The translations under genes and the position numbers were made by a program. The notes under the pieces are model-generated. The model was not told where the DNA came from. It saw only the letters and a list, made by a program, of their open reading frames with translations, and did not search any database. Positions 16,573 to 25,206 of a DNA stretch of 37,882 nucleotides are shown piece after piece (within the stretch, counting starts at the first letter, position 1; every line of letters starts with the position of its first letter). The stretch is from Methylococcaceae bacterium (GTDB taxonomy: Bacteria; Pseudomonadota; Gammaproteobacteria; Methylococcales; Methylomonadaceae): positions 1-37,882 of the forward strand of contig SXIP01000086.1 in assembly GCA_005772825.1 (NCBI GenBank). Direction: 5' to 3'.

Positions 16573-18468
16573 ATGTCTTACCCCAGCCATTATCGCTTTT
16601 TATTCAGCAGGCTTTCCGGGATTGTTTGCTTATCCTTGCTGTTTGTCGTTCAGATTGCCGGTGCGGATACTTACCATCTCAGGGTAGAGGAAAAATCCGT
16701 CAATCTGATTGGTGAAAACCAACAGGCCATTCTGGCAAACGGCACCTTGCCCGGCCCTGTTTTACACTGGCGGGAAGGGGAGTCTGTCACACTGCATGTC
16801 ACTAACGCGTTAAACACCGAGACATCGATACACTGGCACGGCATCATCTTGCCCTATCAGATGGACGGGGTGCCGGGCATCAGTTTTCCAGGTATCAAGC
16901 CGGGAGAAACTTTTACTTATCGGTTCCAGGTGAATCAAAGCGGCACCTATTGGTATCACGGCCATTCCGGCATGCAGGAACAATTGGGTTTGTACGGCGC
17001 GCTGATTATCGACCCTGTTCATAATCACTATCCGGTTGAACGCGATTATGTGATGGTGCTCTCCGATTGGCCGGAAGCCGATCCCGAGCGTTCGATGGCC
17101 CGATTGAAAAAACAAAGCGATTATTACAATTTTCAAAAACGAACGGTTTTTGATTTATACAACGACATAGAGCGGCTTGGCTTTTGGGCCACGGTTTCCG
17201 ACCGCATGGCTTGGGGAGAAATGCGCATGGAGCCGACCGATCTGGCCGATATTACCGGCGCGACTTATCATTTCCTGGTTAACGGCCAGACACCGGAAAA
17301 AAACTGGACGGCTCTTTTCAAGCCCGGCGAAAAAGTGCGCTTGCGTTTTATCAATGCCTCCGCGATGACTCATTTCGACATCAGAATCCCCGGATTAAAA
17401 ATGCGCGTCATCGCTTCCGACGGCCCTATGCTTAGGCCGGTCGATGTCGATGAATTTCGCATTGCCGTTGCCGAAACTTATGATGTTCTGGTCGAGCCTG
17501 AAGCCGACCGAGCTTACAGTATTTTCGCCGAAGCCATGGACAGAAGCGGTTATGCCAGCGCTACACTGACTCCGCGTAGCGACCTGCATGCGGTGTTGCC
17601 TGAACTACGCCCGCGCACGTTATTGACGATGGCCGACATGGGCCCGATGCATGGCGGCCATGATCATCAACAGACGAGCGGGCAGGCAGATGAAGCAACC
17701 GCACCCGATCATTCCGCGCATCAGATGACGGACATGGCGCCGATGAACGGTGACCATCACGACCATCAACAGATGATCGGGCAGGCGGATGAAGCAGCCG
17801 CACCCGATCATTCCGCGCATCAGATGACCGACAGGGCGTCTATGAACGGTGACAATCACGACCATCAAAACATGAGCGGGCAGGCAGCCGAAGACGCGCT
17901 GAGTCCAACGCAGGACCATTCAGGTCATACCGATGCCCCGCCAGCGAATAATCAGGATCATAGTCATTACAGCGGGCATGAGCCGGTCATGGCCGATGAA
18001 ACACACAAAGTGCTCAGTTATCAGGACTTGCAGGCGGCAACTCCCTCGTCCGATTGGAAAGAGCCGGATCATGAAATCACGTTGCGTCTGACCGGCAATA
18101 TGTTTCGCTATATCTGGTCTTTCAATGACATCACCTATTCGGATGCAGAGCCTATCAAAGTTCACTTCGGCGATCTTATCCGATTCAATTATGTCAATGA
18201 AACGATGATGAATCATCCCATCCATCTGCATGGATTGTGGCAATACCTGGATAACGGCAAGGGCGTCAATAACCCGAAGAAAAACGTAATTAATGTCAAG
18301 CCGGGTAAAACCGTCAGTGTGCTGGTGAAGGCCGACGCACTGGGAGAATGGGCGTTTCACTGTCACTTGTTGTATCACATGGATACCGGCATGTTTCGCA
18401 GGCTGATTGTCGAAAAACAGCTTGTAGAAAAGCAACCTGTAGAAACAGCGGAGCACCATCATCCATGA
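16573..18468 (+). CDS. copA: Copper resistance multicopper oxidase CopA
   Basis: About 631 residues from the ATG at 16573, which gives a normal signal peptide ending near QIAGA; the frame is open to an upstream ATG at 16534. All four copper motifs are complete: HWHG, YHGHSGMQEQ, HPIHLHG and HCHLLYHMDTGM, the last with the type 1 ligands Cys, His and Met (C610, H615, M620 counted from 16534). CopA oxidises and sequesters periplasmic Cu(I). Between the second and third cupredoxin domains lies a His/Met-rich insert with three copies of a 33-residue unit (HDHQQ, GQADEA, PDHSAHQMTD, MNGD), likely a copper-binding region. Its stop overlaps the copB ATG, so the two are coupled. Confidence 0.94.
   Translation: MSYPSHYRFLFSRLSGIVCLSLLFVVQIAGADTYHLRVEEKSVNLIGENQQAILANGTLPGPVLHWREGESVTLHVTNALNTETSIHWHGIILPYQMDGVPGISFPGIKPGETFTYRFQVNQSGTYWYHGHSGMQEQLGLYGALIIDPVHNHYPVERDYVMVLSDWPEADPERSMARLKKQSDYYNFQKRTVFDLYNDIERLGFWATVSDRMAWGEMRMEPTDLADITGATYHFLVNGQTPEKNWTALFKPGEKVRLRFINASAMTHFDIRIPGLKMRVIASDGPMLRPVDVDEFRIAVAETYDVLVEPEADRAYSIFAEAMDRSGYASATLTPRSDLHAVLPELRPRTLLTMADMGPMHGGHDHQQTSGQADEATAPDHSAHQMTDMAPMNGDHHDHQQMIGQADEAAAPDHSAHQMTDRASMNGDNHDHQNMSGQAAEDALSPTQDHSGHTDAPPANNQDHSHYSGHEPVMADETHKVLSYQDLQAATPSSDWKEPDHEITLRLTGNMFRYIWSFNDITYSDAEPIKVHFGDLIRFNYVNETMMNHPIHLHGLWQYLDNGKGVNNPKKNVINVKPGKTVSVLVKADALGEWAFHCHLLYHMDTGMFRRLIVEKQLVEKQPVETAEHHHP
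17659..17890 (+). repeat. 99-bp in-frame tandem repeat in copA
   Basis: Two full copies and a partial third copy of a 99-bp unit. The element CATCAACAG or its variant CATCAAAAC starts the matching triplets at 17668, 17767 and 17866 (CAA codon positions). Copies 1 and 2 are nearly identical at the DNA level (GCACCCGATCATTCCGCGCA is shared exactly), while the third diverges after about 35 bp. The unit length is a multiple of three, so copy-number change would keep the frame and alter the number of His/Met clusters. Confidence 0.9.
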
Positions 18469-19178
18469 CACTTTTTTTTCTGATTAGCCGCAAACAGATA
18501 GTCAGGGCGTTGAGCCGCGGGCTCTTTTATTCATGCCTAGGCATCACACCGGTAATGGCTCATGATGACTCGATGATTTTCAGCCAGTTCAAGGCCGAAC
18601 GCCTGGAATATGAAAGCAACGGCGGTCTGCAACTATTCAAATGGGATGTCCGGCACTGGGTCGGTAACGACAAGCATAAAATGATGTTAAAAACCGAGGG
18701 CGATTATTCCGGCGACCAGAATATTTTCGGTCGGGCCGATCTGCAAGTGTTGTACAGCCGTAATATAGATACCTACTGGGATTTTCAGATTGGCGCCCGC
18801 CGGGCGTTTGAACCCGAGCGCACCTTTGATGCGGTGATTGGCTTTCAAGGCCTGGCGCCTTATTTTATCGAAGTGGACGGCGCCGCTTTCATCACCAATA
18901 ACGGCAATATACTGGGGCGGCTGGATCTGGGCTATGAATTACTGATCACCCAGCGTCTTATTTTACAACCCCGCGTCGAAATCAACGTTGCCGCTTCGGA
19001 CATTAATAATCGCGGCGTCAAAGCCGGCGTCACCGAATTTGAAACCGGGGTGAGATTACGCTACGAGATCGAACGGGAATTTGCGCCTTACCTGGGCTTT
19101 GATTATGTGCAGGAAGCGTCCTTGCTGGAACAGCAGAATAGTTTGCGTTTTGTGGTCGGGATGCGTCTTTGGTATTAG
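18465..19178 (+). CDS. copB: Copper resistance outer membrane protein CopB
   Basis: 237 residues. It has an N-terminal signal ending near PVMA, then the CopB core: SQFKAERLEYESNGG, KWDVRHWVGNDKHKMMLKTEG and the beta-rich barrel strands through RFVVGMRLWY, with the terminal aromatic expected of outer membrane barrels. CopB works with CopA in copper efflux or sequestration. It is short for the family because the Met/His-rich N-terminal segment seen in many CopB proteins is missing; here that function may rest on the CopA insert. The ATG at 18465 overlaps the copA TGA (ATGA), and the frame open further upstream inside copA is only a shadow. Confidence 0.92.
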   Translation: MTLFFLISRKQIVRALSRGLFYSCLGITPVMAHDDSMIFSQFKAERLEYESNGGLQLFKWDVRHWVGNDKHKMMLKTEGDYSGDQNIFGRADLQVLYSRNIDTYWDFQIGARRAFEPERTFDAVIGFQGLAPYFIEVDGAAFITNNGNILGRLDLGYELLITQRLILQPRVEINVAASDINNRGVKAGVTEFETGVRLRYEIEREFAPYLGFDYVQEASLLEQQNSLRFVVGMRLWY

Positions 19179-19194
19179 CTGACTTCGGATGATG

Positions 19195-19228
19195 GCGGTG
19201 ATCCACCGATTTATGGGTAGATCACCGC
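19195..19228. other. Hairpin between copB and a convergent gene
   Basis: A 9-bp perfect inverted repeat, GCGGTGATC (19195-19203) and GATCACCGC (19220-19228), lies between the two convergent stop codons. It has no T run, so it is a weak terminator or 3'-end stabilising hairpin at most. Confidence 0.4.
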
Positions 19229-19242
19229 ATCTAGAGGTCCGG

Positions 19243-19797
19243 TTAATCCATACAAACGACCGACATCGAAGCATCCAATACTTCTGTTGCCGATGAGCCG
19301 GGTAATGCTTTCGCATAGAAACGGAATTCGTGATTGCCTCCGGGACCGGTGCCTTGTGAATTTAAGCCATTATCCCATTTAAGGCTGGAAAAGGTTAGCG
19401 TGGTAGAGACCGGCTTTGAGTCAGGATCGTCTACTCCCAGACTGTCGGCCAGTTCCACGGTGCGTTCGGAAATGCTATTGGACGGAGGGAAACCGTTACG
19501 GGAGAGCACAAATATATATTTATTCTCGATGTTTGTTGGTCCCGAAAAATCCACATCCGCGCTTGCGGTAACGGCGCAATTGTGAAAGCCCTGGTCATCG
19601 ACGGGTATACTGAATTTGACGCTGGTTATTAATGTCCAGCCAAATTCGCCGAGTGCTTTGTTGTTATTCGTTCCCGCTCCCAGAACCTTGTCATGGGCCA
19701 GCAGCAAAACCGGTTGTGACAAGAGCGAAATATACAGGAAGTTAACGACGAACCTTCTGATAAAACGCGATTTGAATGAATGATTTTGAGTAGACAT
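19243..19797 (-). CDS. Exported protein of unknown function
   Basis: 184 residues. A basic N-terminus and a hydrophobic segment (about 16-34, ending in LLLAHDK) form a Sec signal. The mature part is beta-rich, with Gly/Asn/Ser-rich loops and two Cys (VTASADVDF follows the first, MSVVCMD holds the second) that could form one disulphide. I recognise no family. The ribosome site AGAGGAG supports the ATG at 19797. It is convergent with copB and separated from corA by a 150-bp region with TTTCTAA repeats. Confidence 0.75.
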   Translation of the reverse strand: MSTQNHSFKSRFIRRFVVNFLYISLLSQPVLLLAHDKVLGAGTNNNKALGEFGWTLITSVKFSIPVDDQGFHNCAVTASADVDFSGPTNIENKYIFVLSRNGFPPSNSISERTVELADSLGVDDPDSKPVSTTLTFSSLKWDNGLNSQGTGPGGNHEFRFYAKALPGSSATEVLDASMSVVCMD

Positions 19798-19873
19798 ACA
19801 ATAAACTCCTCTTAAGTTGTATTTTTCACCGGTCTGGTAAGGCGGCTTAGGATCAAAGTGTGGAGAGTGTTTG

Positions 19874-19922
19874 TTTCTAAATTATTTCTAAAAAGGCGGA
19901 GATTTGTTTCAATTGTTTCTAA
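19874..19922. repeat. Three TTTCTAA direct repeats upstream of the exported-protein gene
   Basis: TTTCTAA occurs at 19874-19880, 19885-19891 and 19916-19922, with a partial TTTCAA at 19907-19912. They lie 77-125 bp upstream of the exported-protein start and could be binding sites for a regulator. Chance in AT-rich DNA is not excluded. Confidence 0.35.
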
Positions 19923-19947
19923 AACTGGCGCGCCACTGTCATTATGT

Positions 19948-20913
19948 TTACAACCATCCCGCTTTTTTAAAACGGCGATACAGAATGCCGCAAATCAATG
20001 CGATAACCGTGAGTGCTCCCGGATAGCCGTATCGCCAGCGTAATTCAGGCATGACGTCAAAATTCATGCCCCAGATACCGACGAAAGCCGTCGCGACGCC
20101 GAACAGCCCTGCCCAGGCGGCGAGTCGTTTGGTGACTTCACCTTCCTCAATGGCGACCATCGACAGGTTGACCTGAATCGCCGTACCTATCGTGTCGCGT
20201 ATGGTATCTATTGACGCATTAATATGAGTGAGGTGATCGTACACATCGCGGAAATATTCCTGGGAATGGGTGCAGACCAGTGGCACGCGTCCCCTGTGCA
20301 GTTTTCCGGTATCTTCCATCAATGGCGCAACGGCATGTTTAAGTACCATGACCTTGCGTTTGAGAGCATACAGGCGTTCGATATTGGATCGGGCCGAGCC
20401 TTTGATGAAAATATGTTCTTCAATATTTTCCAGTTCGGTTTCAAGCGCATCCAGTATCGGAAAATAACGGTCAACGACAGCATCCATCAACGCATAGAGC
20501 ACAAACCCGGAGCCCTGGCTTAATAAATGCGGCTCATGCTCACAACGCGCACGCACGCCGAGAAAACCCTCACGGCTGCGATTACGCACCGAAAGCACAT
20601 AGTTAATGCCGACGAACACATCGACCTCGCCGATCACCAACTGGTCGCCGTCCATTTCCAGCAATTGCATCACCGCAAATACCGAATCACCGTATTCTTC
20701 TATCTTCGGTCGCTGATGGCTGTGCCAGGCGTCTTCAATGGCGAGGGCGTGTAAATCAAACTCCTCGTGCATTTTTTCCAGTTCAGCCAGTTCGGCGTTC
20801 TGCAAGGCGACCCAGACAAAGCAACCGGGTATGATCAGATAGTCGCTGATTTCTTCAATGGAAATATCGTTAAGTTTTTTGCCTTCCCGGTAGGCGACGC
20901 AATTAATCAGCAT
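19948..20913 (-). CDS. corA: CorA family magnesium/cobalt transport protein
   Basis: About 321 residues. It has a large soluble N-terminal domain, long helices near ALETELENIEEHIF, and two C-terminal membrane helices. The CorA signature GMN is at 282-284 (WGMNFDVMPEL), followed by the last helix and a basic tail. CorA forms homopentameric channels for Mg2+ and other divalent ions. The ATG at 20913 (MLINCVAYREG) was chosen because it gives the family N-terminus; the open frame extends 24 codons further without a likely start. It stands divergent from the gene at 21008. Confidence 0.93.
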   Translation of the reverse strand: MLINCVAYREGKKLNDISIEEISDYLIIPGCFVWVALQNAELAELEKMHEEFDLHALAIEDAWHSHQRPKIEEYGDSVFAVMQLLEMDGDQLVIGEVDVFVGINYVLSVRNRSREGFLGVRARCEHEPHLLSQGSGFVLYALMDAVVDRYFPILDALETELENIEEHIFIKGSARSNIERLYALKRKVMVLKHAVAPLMEDTGKLHRGRVPLVCTHSQEYFRDVYDHLTHINASIDTIRDTIGTAIQVNLSMVAIEEGEVTKRLAAWAGLFGVATAFVGIWGMNFDVMPELRWRYGYPGALTVIALICGILYRRFKKAGWL

Positions 20914-21007
20914 AAATGATCTTCTCGATAAAGCGTTTGCAGACTTATATCCACGCGGCTGTAGCGTGATATTATAAACGCCCATTTTATCTTAACTAAG
21001 CAGGAAC

Positions 21008-21553
21008 ATGATGCACGAACTTATTGCGCAGGAATTATATGAGGCTCTGGAATATGCAAAAAGCATTGACCAGGACAGGGGTCAACGAATGATGATCCAA
21101 TTTGAAATAGATCAGCCGCTGTTTTTCCAAACGATTTTTAACGCCTTTGCTTCTATCATTGATCAACGGCATGTAGAAATGTCACATTTATTTATGGACT
21201 TATGCTTTGAAGTGCTTTGCGTATACCAAAAAGCATTCGGCAAGACGCCGAGATTCCAGGATGATCCAACCTGGATGGAAAGACAGGCGCTGCTGCTGGA
21301 CAAGGAATTGAAGCCGTTAATGGAAGGCAAGAAGCTTGACGAAAAGCGCATTGAGCGCATGAAGGCGGATTTCTTCTCGCCCAAGCCCGGCGAAATTATA
21401 CAAAACGGCTTGGTTGAGTTTTTAAACGACTCGGTCGATGATTTTGTTTCCTACAATACCTGCGACGCAGCGACGACAGAATTGACCAAAACAATGTTGT
21501 TTGTGGTCGTGCGCATGTTCAATAACTTGTATACCAAGCCGACCCTGCAATAA
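21008..21553 (+). CDS. Hypothetical helical protein
   Basis: 181 residues, mostly alpha-helical and acidic, without signal peptide or membrane segment. I recognise no family. The Met-rich N-terminus (MMHELIAQELYEALEYAK) is preceded by AGGA, which supports the start at 21008 or the Met at the next codon. The stop lies 73 bp before the likely start of the SEC-C gene, so the two are probably cotranscribed. Their shared context and similar helical, acidic nature hint at a joint role, but nothing in the sequence shows one. Confidence 0.7.
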   Translation: MMHELIAQELYEALEYAKSIDQDRGQRMMIQFEIDQPLFFQTIFNAFASIIDQRHVEMSHLFMDLCFEVLCVYQKAFGKTPRFQDDPTWMERQALLLDKELKPLMEGKKLDEKRIERMKADFFSPKPGEIIQNGLVEFLNDSVDDFVSYNTCDAATTELTKTMLFVVVRMFNNLYTKPTLQ

Positions 21554-21625
21554 ATAACCTTGCCCGCTATAAATGCACCGATAGAGTCGCATTCAAGCGT
21601 AAAAATAACTATAAAAGTACCAGAC

Positions 21626-22348
21626 ATGATTGATAAAAAATTACTGAAAAACCTTGAGCAATGTTTAACGGACATTGTTCCTGCCGATGAACATTTCGGT
21701 ATCGATGAAATGCGCGGCCTGTTTTTTGCGCAAATGATAAGCCCTGATAAAGGTAATCCGCTGGACTGGGTGGCGGCATTGTTTTACGGTGAAAGACCGA
21801 AGCTCAGCGAGGAGCAGGTCAGCGGCTTAAACAGGACAGCCGAGGCGGTTTATGACGCTTATCATGCCTTGTTTGTCGCCAATAAATTACATTTCCCTTT
21901 TGATTTCGACCGGCTCGATGCAGAACTGGCCGAATCGGTTTATGCCTGGTGTCAGGGGTTTTACATAGGCTTGTCGATCAACGAACTGTTTTGGCTGGGC
22001 AAAAAAGGCGAAAAATATCATAACAAGGAAATCGAAGCCGTCAGGAACAGTGCGAAGCTTTTCACCGGACTGGTCACCAAGGACTTCAGTGATTTTGACA
22101 AGGTTAAAATTGCCGAACTAAAAACATTCATTATCAAACAGGGCGAAGAACCCACCGATGACATCATTGCCGCGACTTTATTCCCCAATATTCCTGTCGC
22201 AGTGCAAACCTTGCAGATCTACGGTACAAAGATGATGAGCGCGCCGGTACAAAAAGCGCCGCTACCGCCGGCTCACAAGATTGGCCGTAATGATCCATGC
22301 TACTGCGGCAGCGGCAAGAAATATAAAAAGTGCTGCGGTGGTATTTAA
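21626..22348 (+). CDS. UPF0149 (YecA-like) protein with C-terminal SEC-C zinc motif
   Basis: About 240 residues. A helical UPF0149-like domain ([20 protein letters not shown]) is followed by a C-terminal SEC-C motif, [18 protein letters not shown], which binds zinc through three Cys and one His or Cys, as at the end of SecA and YecA. YecA-type proteins associate with ribosomes or the SecA-related pathway, but the role of this protein is not established. The ATG at 21626 is preferred over the TTG at 21560 because the added residues are polar and not conserved-looking. Confidence 0.82.
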   Translation: MIDKKLLKNLEQCLTDIVPADEHFGIDEMRGLFFAQMISPDKGNPLDWVAALFYGERPKLSEEQVSGLNRTAEAVYDAYHALFVANKLHFPFDFDRLDAELAESVYAWCQGFYIGLSINELFWLGKKGEKYHNKEIEAVRNSAKLFTGLVTKDFSDFDKVKIAELKTFIIKQGEEPTDDIIAATLFPNIPVAVQTLQIYGTKMMSAPVQKAPLPPAHKIGRNDPCYCGSGKKYKKCCGGI

Positions 22349-22449
22349 GGCTTCGGCTGAGTCGATACAGCGCTGGATAAAAACCGAAAAACCTGAGGGT
22401 TTAAGGTATATAGGTAGTGTCAATAACGTGTAAGCCAAATTGATTGTTG

Positions 22450-22507
22450 TCCACGAAACACGCGAAATTCACGAAAAATCCGGTTAAGTTTTCGTGTTGT
22501 TCGTGGA
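22450..22507. repeat. Degenerate second copy of the CACGAAG hairpin
   Basis: TCCACGAA at 22450-22457 pairs with TTCGTGGA at 22500-22507, and an inner CACGAAAA segment (22469-22476) pairs with TTTTCGTG (22489-22496). The left arm aligns with 6951-6975 over most of its length (CCACGAA, ACACG, TTCACGAA). It sits in the 268-bp region before the APE operon; the rest of that region shows no gene. Confidence 0.65.
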
Positions 22508-22615
22508 TAAATGCCCGGGTTTGGCGCCATGCCGGATAACCCTTGAAAGGAATGGCATTTGATAATTTCAACCATTCTAAACAAGCCTTGTACCGTCTCA
22601 AGTTAGTGAAATTTA

Positions 22616-23389
22616 ATGCAGTCGATGATCAAGGGTTCTGATTTTATAGTGCGTAACTGGGGCGCATCGGCGCCGGGCTTGAGCTCTGTCGACGATTGGA
22701 AAAACTGGTATGCAACGCAGCGGATTTCGCCGGACAGCAAGCCACCGCTGTTGCCGAATTCGATTTCGAAAATGCTGCAACGCCGGTTAAGCTTGTTGGC
22801 CAGGCTGGTTTTTCATGCCGCCGGGCAATGTCTTGATGATGGCGAAATCATGCCGGTTGTGTTCAGCTCCGCGCACGGCGAGATATGCAAGTCGCTGGAG
22901 ATGCTTAAAGCGATTCAGGCGGGCGAGGGGCTTTCGCCAACCGCTTTCAGCTTGTCCGTCCATAACGCCATCGCCGGATTGTTTTCCATCGCTTACAGCA
23001 ACAGCCGGGAGATGACGGTGATTGCGCCGGGCCTCGAAGGCATTGCTCCGGCTTTTATTGAAGCGTTGGGGTTGTTGTATGAGAATGGCCTGCATGAAAA
23101 AGGCTTGCGGGAAAACAACGAAGTATTGCTGGTTTTTTACGACGAGCCGATTGCCGACTTTTATCCGGTTGCCCCATTCAATCTCAATGCGCCGTTTCCT
23201 TGCGCGCTGGCCTTGAAAGTTTCTCTGGCCGGCGACGGCTTGCCTGTGCGCTTATCCCGCTCATCGGAATCTCGTGATGATGGCGAGCATCCTGTACAAT
23301 TGCTGGCTTTTTTAAGGTTTCTTCTGGGCGATGAACAATCGTTGACTTTGGGTAATCAGGGGCGCGGCTGGCGATGGGGCAAGATATAA
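22616..23389 (+). CDS. Ketosynthase-like chain-length factor of aryl polyene synthesis (ApeC-like)
   Basis: 257 residues, similar to the N-terminal half of a beta-ketoacyl synthase (Ketoacyl-synt_2 type). Recognisable blocks are VVFSSAHGEICKSLEML, FSLSVHNAIAGLFSIA and the following MTVIAPGLEG, where a ketosynthase would have its active-site Cys; no Cys is present. In aryl polyene clusters such a protein (ApeC) pairs with the ketosynthase ApeO as a chain-length factor. It opens a tightly packed operon, and its 3' end overlaps the next gene by 16 bp. Its expected partner is not in this window. Confidence 0.85.
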   Translation: MQSMIKGSDFIVRNWGASAPGLSSVDDWKNWYATQRISPDSKPPLLPNSISKMLQRRLSLLARLVFHAAGQCLDDGEIMPVVFSSAHGEICKSLEMLKAIQAGEGLSPTAFSLSVHNAIAGLFSIAYSNSREMTVIAPGLEGIAPAFIEALGLLYENGLHEKGLRENNEVLLVFYDEPIADFYPVAPFNLNAPFPCALALKVSLAGDGLPVRLSRSSESRDDGEHPVQLLAFLRFLLGDEQSLTLGNQGRGWRWGKI

Positions 23390-24168
23390 CGCAAAAGATC
23401 ATGTACGGCTGGCGTTTGTTTGCAACGGGGTTCAGCTTTTTCAGCTTCGGTCTGGGCGGCTTATTGCTATGGATACTGGTGTTTCCGGTGTTGTCTGTGT
23501 TGCCTGGCGATCATCGGCAACGGGTCAGCCGGGGACAAAAAGTCGTACATTACAGCTTTTATTTTTTTATCGGCCTGATGCAGAGAATGGGCGTCATGAC
23601 TTATGAGATAGTTGGCTTGGAGAAGCTTAACCGTCCGGGGCAATTGATCCTCGCCAATCATCCCACGTTGGTGGATATTGTATTTTTGATCAGCCGGATT
23701 AAGCAGGCAAACTGTATAGTAAAAGGCAGCTTGTGGCATAATCCATTTATGCGCGGGCCTATTTTAAATGCCGGCTATATCAGTAACAGCGATCCCGAGC
23801 AAATGATAACAGAGTGTGTCCAGTGGTTGCAGTCAGGCGGCACGATGATTATATTTCCGGAAGGCACCCGCTCGGTTCCCGGCAAACCTTGCCGCTTCCA
23901 GCGAGGCGCAGCCAATATAGCCTTGCAGGCCAACAAGATTGTTACGCCGGTGACGCTGTCCTGTTATCCCAGTACACTGACCAAAGCCGAACCGTGGTAC
24001 CGCATTCCTTACCGTCGCTTTCATCTGGCGATGCATGTCGGCGATGACATTCAACTGGATGAATTTATCAATATGACCCCGAAATCCATTGCCGTACGTC
24101 GTTTTAACGGGTTTTTACAGGATTATTTTACTCAACAGAGAGAAATCTATAAGTACTATGGAAAATGA
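23374..24168 (+). CDS. PlsC-like lysophospholipid acyltransferase
   Basis: 264 residues with an N-terminal membrane segment (about 13-42) and a 1-acylglycerol-phosphate acyltransferase domain. The catalytic motif is NHPTLVD (His96, Asp101), the phosphate-binding motif is EGTR (163-166). In APE loci this enzyme (ApeD) transfers an acyl group during assembly of the lipid anchor. The start at 23374 overlaps the previous gene; an ATG at 23401 is an alternative with a similar N-terminus. Confidence 0.88.
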   Translation: MGQDITQKIMYGWRLFATGFSFFSFGLGGLLLWILVFPVLSVLPGDHRQRVSRGQKVVHYSFYFFIGLMQRMGVMTYEIVGLEKLNRPGQLILANHPTLVDIVFLISRIKQANCIVKGSLWHNPFMRGPILNAGYISNSDPEQMITECVQWLQSGGTMIIFPEGTRSVPGKPCRFQRGAANIALQANKIVTPVTLSCYPSTLTKAEPWYRIPYRRFHLAMHVGDDIQLDEFINMTPKSIAVRRFNGFLQDYFTQQREIYKYYGK

Positions 24169-24406
24169 ATTAAAACAATTAATCATTGATGCGCTGGATC
24201 TGGAAGACATAGGCATCGACGATATAGACAGTGATGCGGCGCTTTTTAACGACGGCTTAGGGTTAGATTCAATCGACGCTCTGGAATTGGGATTGGCTAT
24301 CCGTAAAAAATACAATGTAAAAATTGATGCTGAAAAAGAAGATGTGGTCAAAATTTTCTCTTCTGTTTCGACCTTGGCAAACTATATCCGGGCTCAATCG
24401 ATATGA
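24158..24406 (+). CDS. Acyl carrier protein 1 (ApeE-like)
   Basis: 82 residues, acidic, with the phosphopantetheine attachment Ser38 in LGLDSIDALEL. The start codon overlaps the acyltransferase end by 11 bp and its stop overlaps the next ACP start (ATGA), so expression is coupled. In APE synthesis one of two carrier proteins holds the growing polyene chain. Confidence 0.92.
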   Translation: MENELKQLIIDALDLEDIGIDDIDSDAALFNDGLGLDSIDALELGLAIRKKYNVKIDAEKEDVVKIFSSVSTLANYIRAQSI

Positions 24407-24651
24407 ATAACCGTGAAGAAATTTTGGCGGCTATCAGGGAAATAATGGTCGAGATGTTTGAGATTGACGAACAGGCCATTGTTCTCGAAGCCAGATTATA
24501 TCAAGATCTTGATTTTGACAGCATTGATGCCGTCGATATGGTGGTCAGGCTTAAGGATATCACCGGAAAAACAGTCAAGCCTGAGGATTTCAGGGCGGCG
24601 CGCACTATCGGCGATGTGGTCGAAGCGGTTTACAGCATGCTGAATGATTGA
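24403..24651 (+). CDS. Acyl carrier protein 2 (ApeF-like)
   Basis: 82 residues with the attachment Ser40 in DLDFDSIDAVDM. It is distinct from the first carrier, with about a third of positions alike. Two non-identical ACPs in tandem are a hallmark of aryl polyene loci and support the identification of the whole operon. Confidence 0.92.
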   Translation: MNNREEILAAIREIMVEMFEIDEQAIVLEARLYQDLDFDSIDAVDMVVRLKDITGKTVKPEDFRAARTIGDVVEAVYSMLND

Positions 24652-24654
24652 TAT

Positions 24655-25206
24655 ATGCAGATTCTTTTAAACAGTATCACAGGGTTATTGACCTTGCTGT
24701 ATCCCCTGGCTGTTTATTTCGGCGTCAATTATTTTGAGCCCTGGAAAATTGCGTGCATGCTGATTGTTTTACTGATTATCCGATTATGCATCAGCTATTC
24801 CGAGAAACACTGGAGCAGGCCGCTGCTGTTTGCCGGGGTGCTGTATTGCGGATTTGCCATTTGGAACAATGATTTCATTACCCTGCGTTTTTATCCCGCC
24901 CTGGTTAACGCCGTGATGCTGGCGGTTTTTTCATCGAGTTTACTGGCATCGCAGACGGTCATTGAACGTATCGCCCGTTTACAGCATCCCGATTTGCCGC
25001 CGGAAGGCGTTCGCTATACCCGGCGTGTTACCCAGGTCTGGTGCGTATTTTTTATTTTCAACGGCGGTATTGCCTTGGTAACCGCGCTCTGGAGCAGTCT
25101 GGAGGTCTGGAGTCTCTATAATGGCTTGATCGCCTATCTATTGATTGGCGCCTTGTTGGGCGGGGAGTATATCGTCAGGATGAGAACGCAGAAACATGTC
25201 AGATGA
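24655..25206 (+). CDS. Inner membrane protein of the APE locus (COG4648-like, ApeG)
   Basis: 183 residues with about five hydrophobic helices. The C-terminal half contains LQHPDLPPEGVRYTRRVTQVWC, a block typical of COG4648 membrane proteins found beside the ligase in APE and related clusters. The mechanism is unknown; position suggests a role in assembly at the inner membrane. It overlaps the ligase gene by 11 bp. Confidence 0.82.
   Translation: MQILLNSITGLLTLLYPLAVYFGVNYFEPWKIACMLIVLLIIRLCISYSEKHWSRPLLFAGVLYCGFAIWNNDFITLRFYPALVNAVMLAVFSSSLLASQTVIERIARLQHPDLPPEGVRYTRRVTQVWCVFFIFNGGIALVTALWSSLEVWSLYNGLIAYLLIGALLGGEYIVRMRTQKHVR

Noticed and set aside
17561-18471. Several minus-strand frames across copA
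   Set aside because: They are antisense to the His/Met-rich repeat and copper-binding motifs of copA and show no features of their own.
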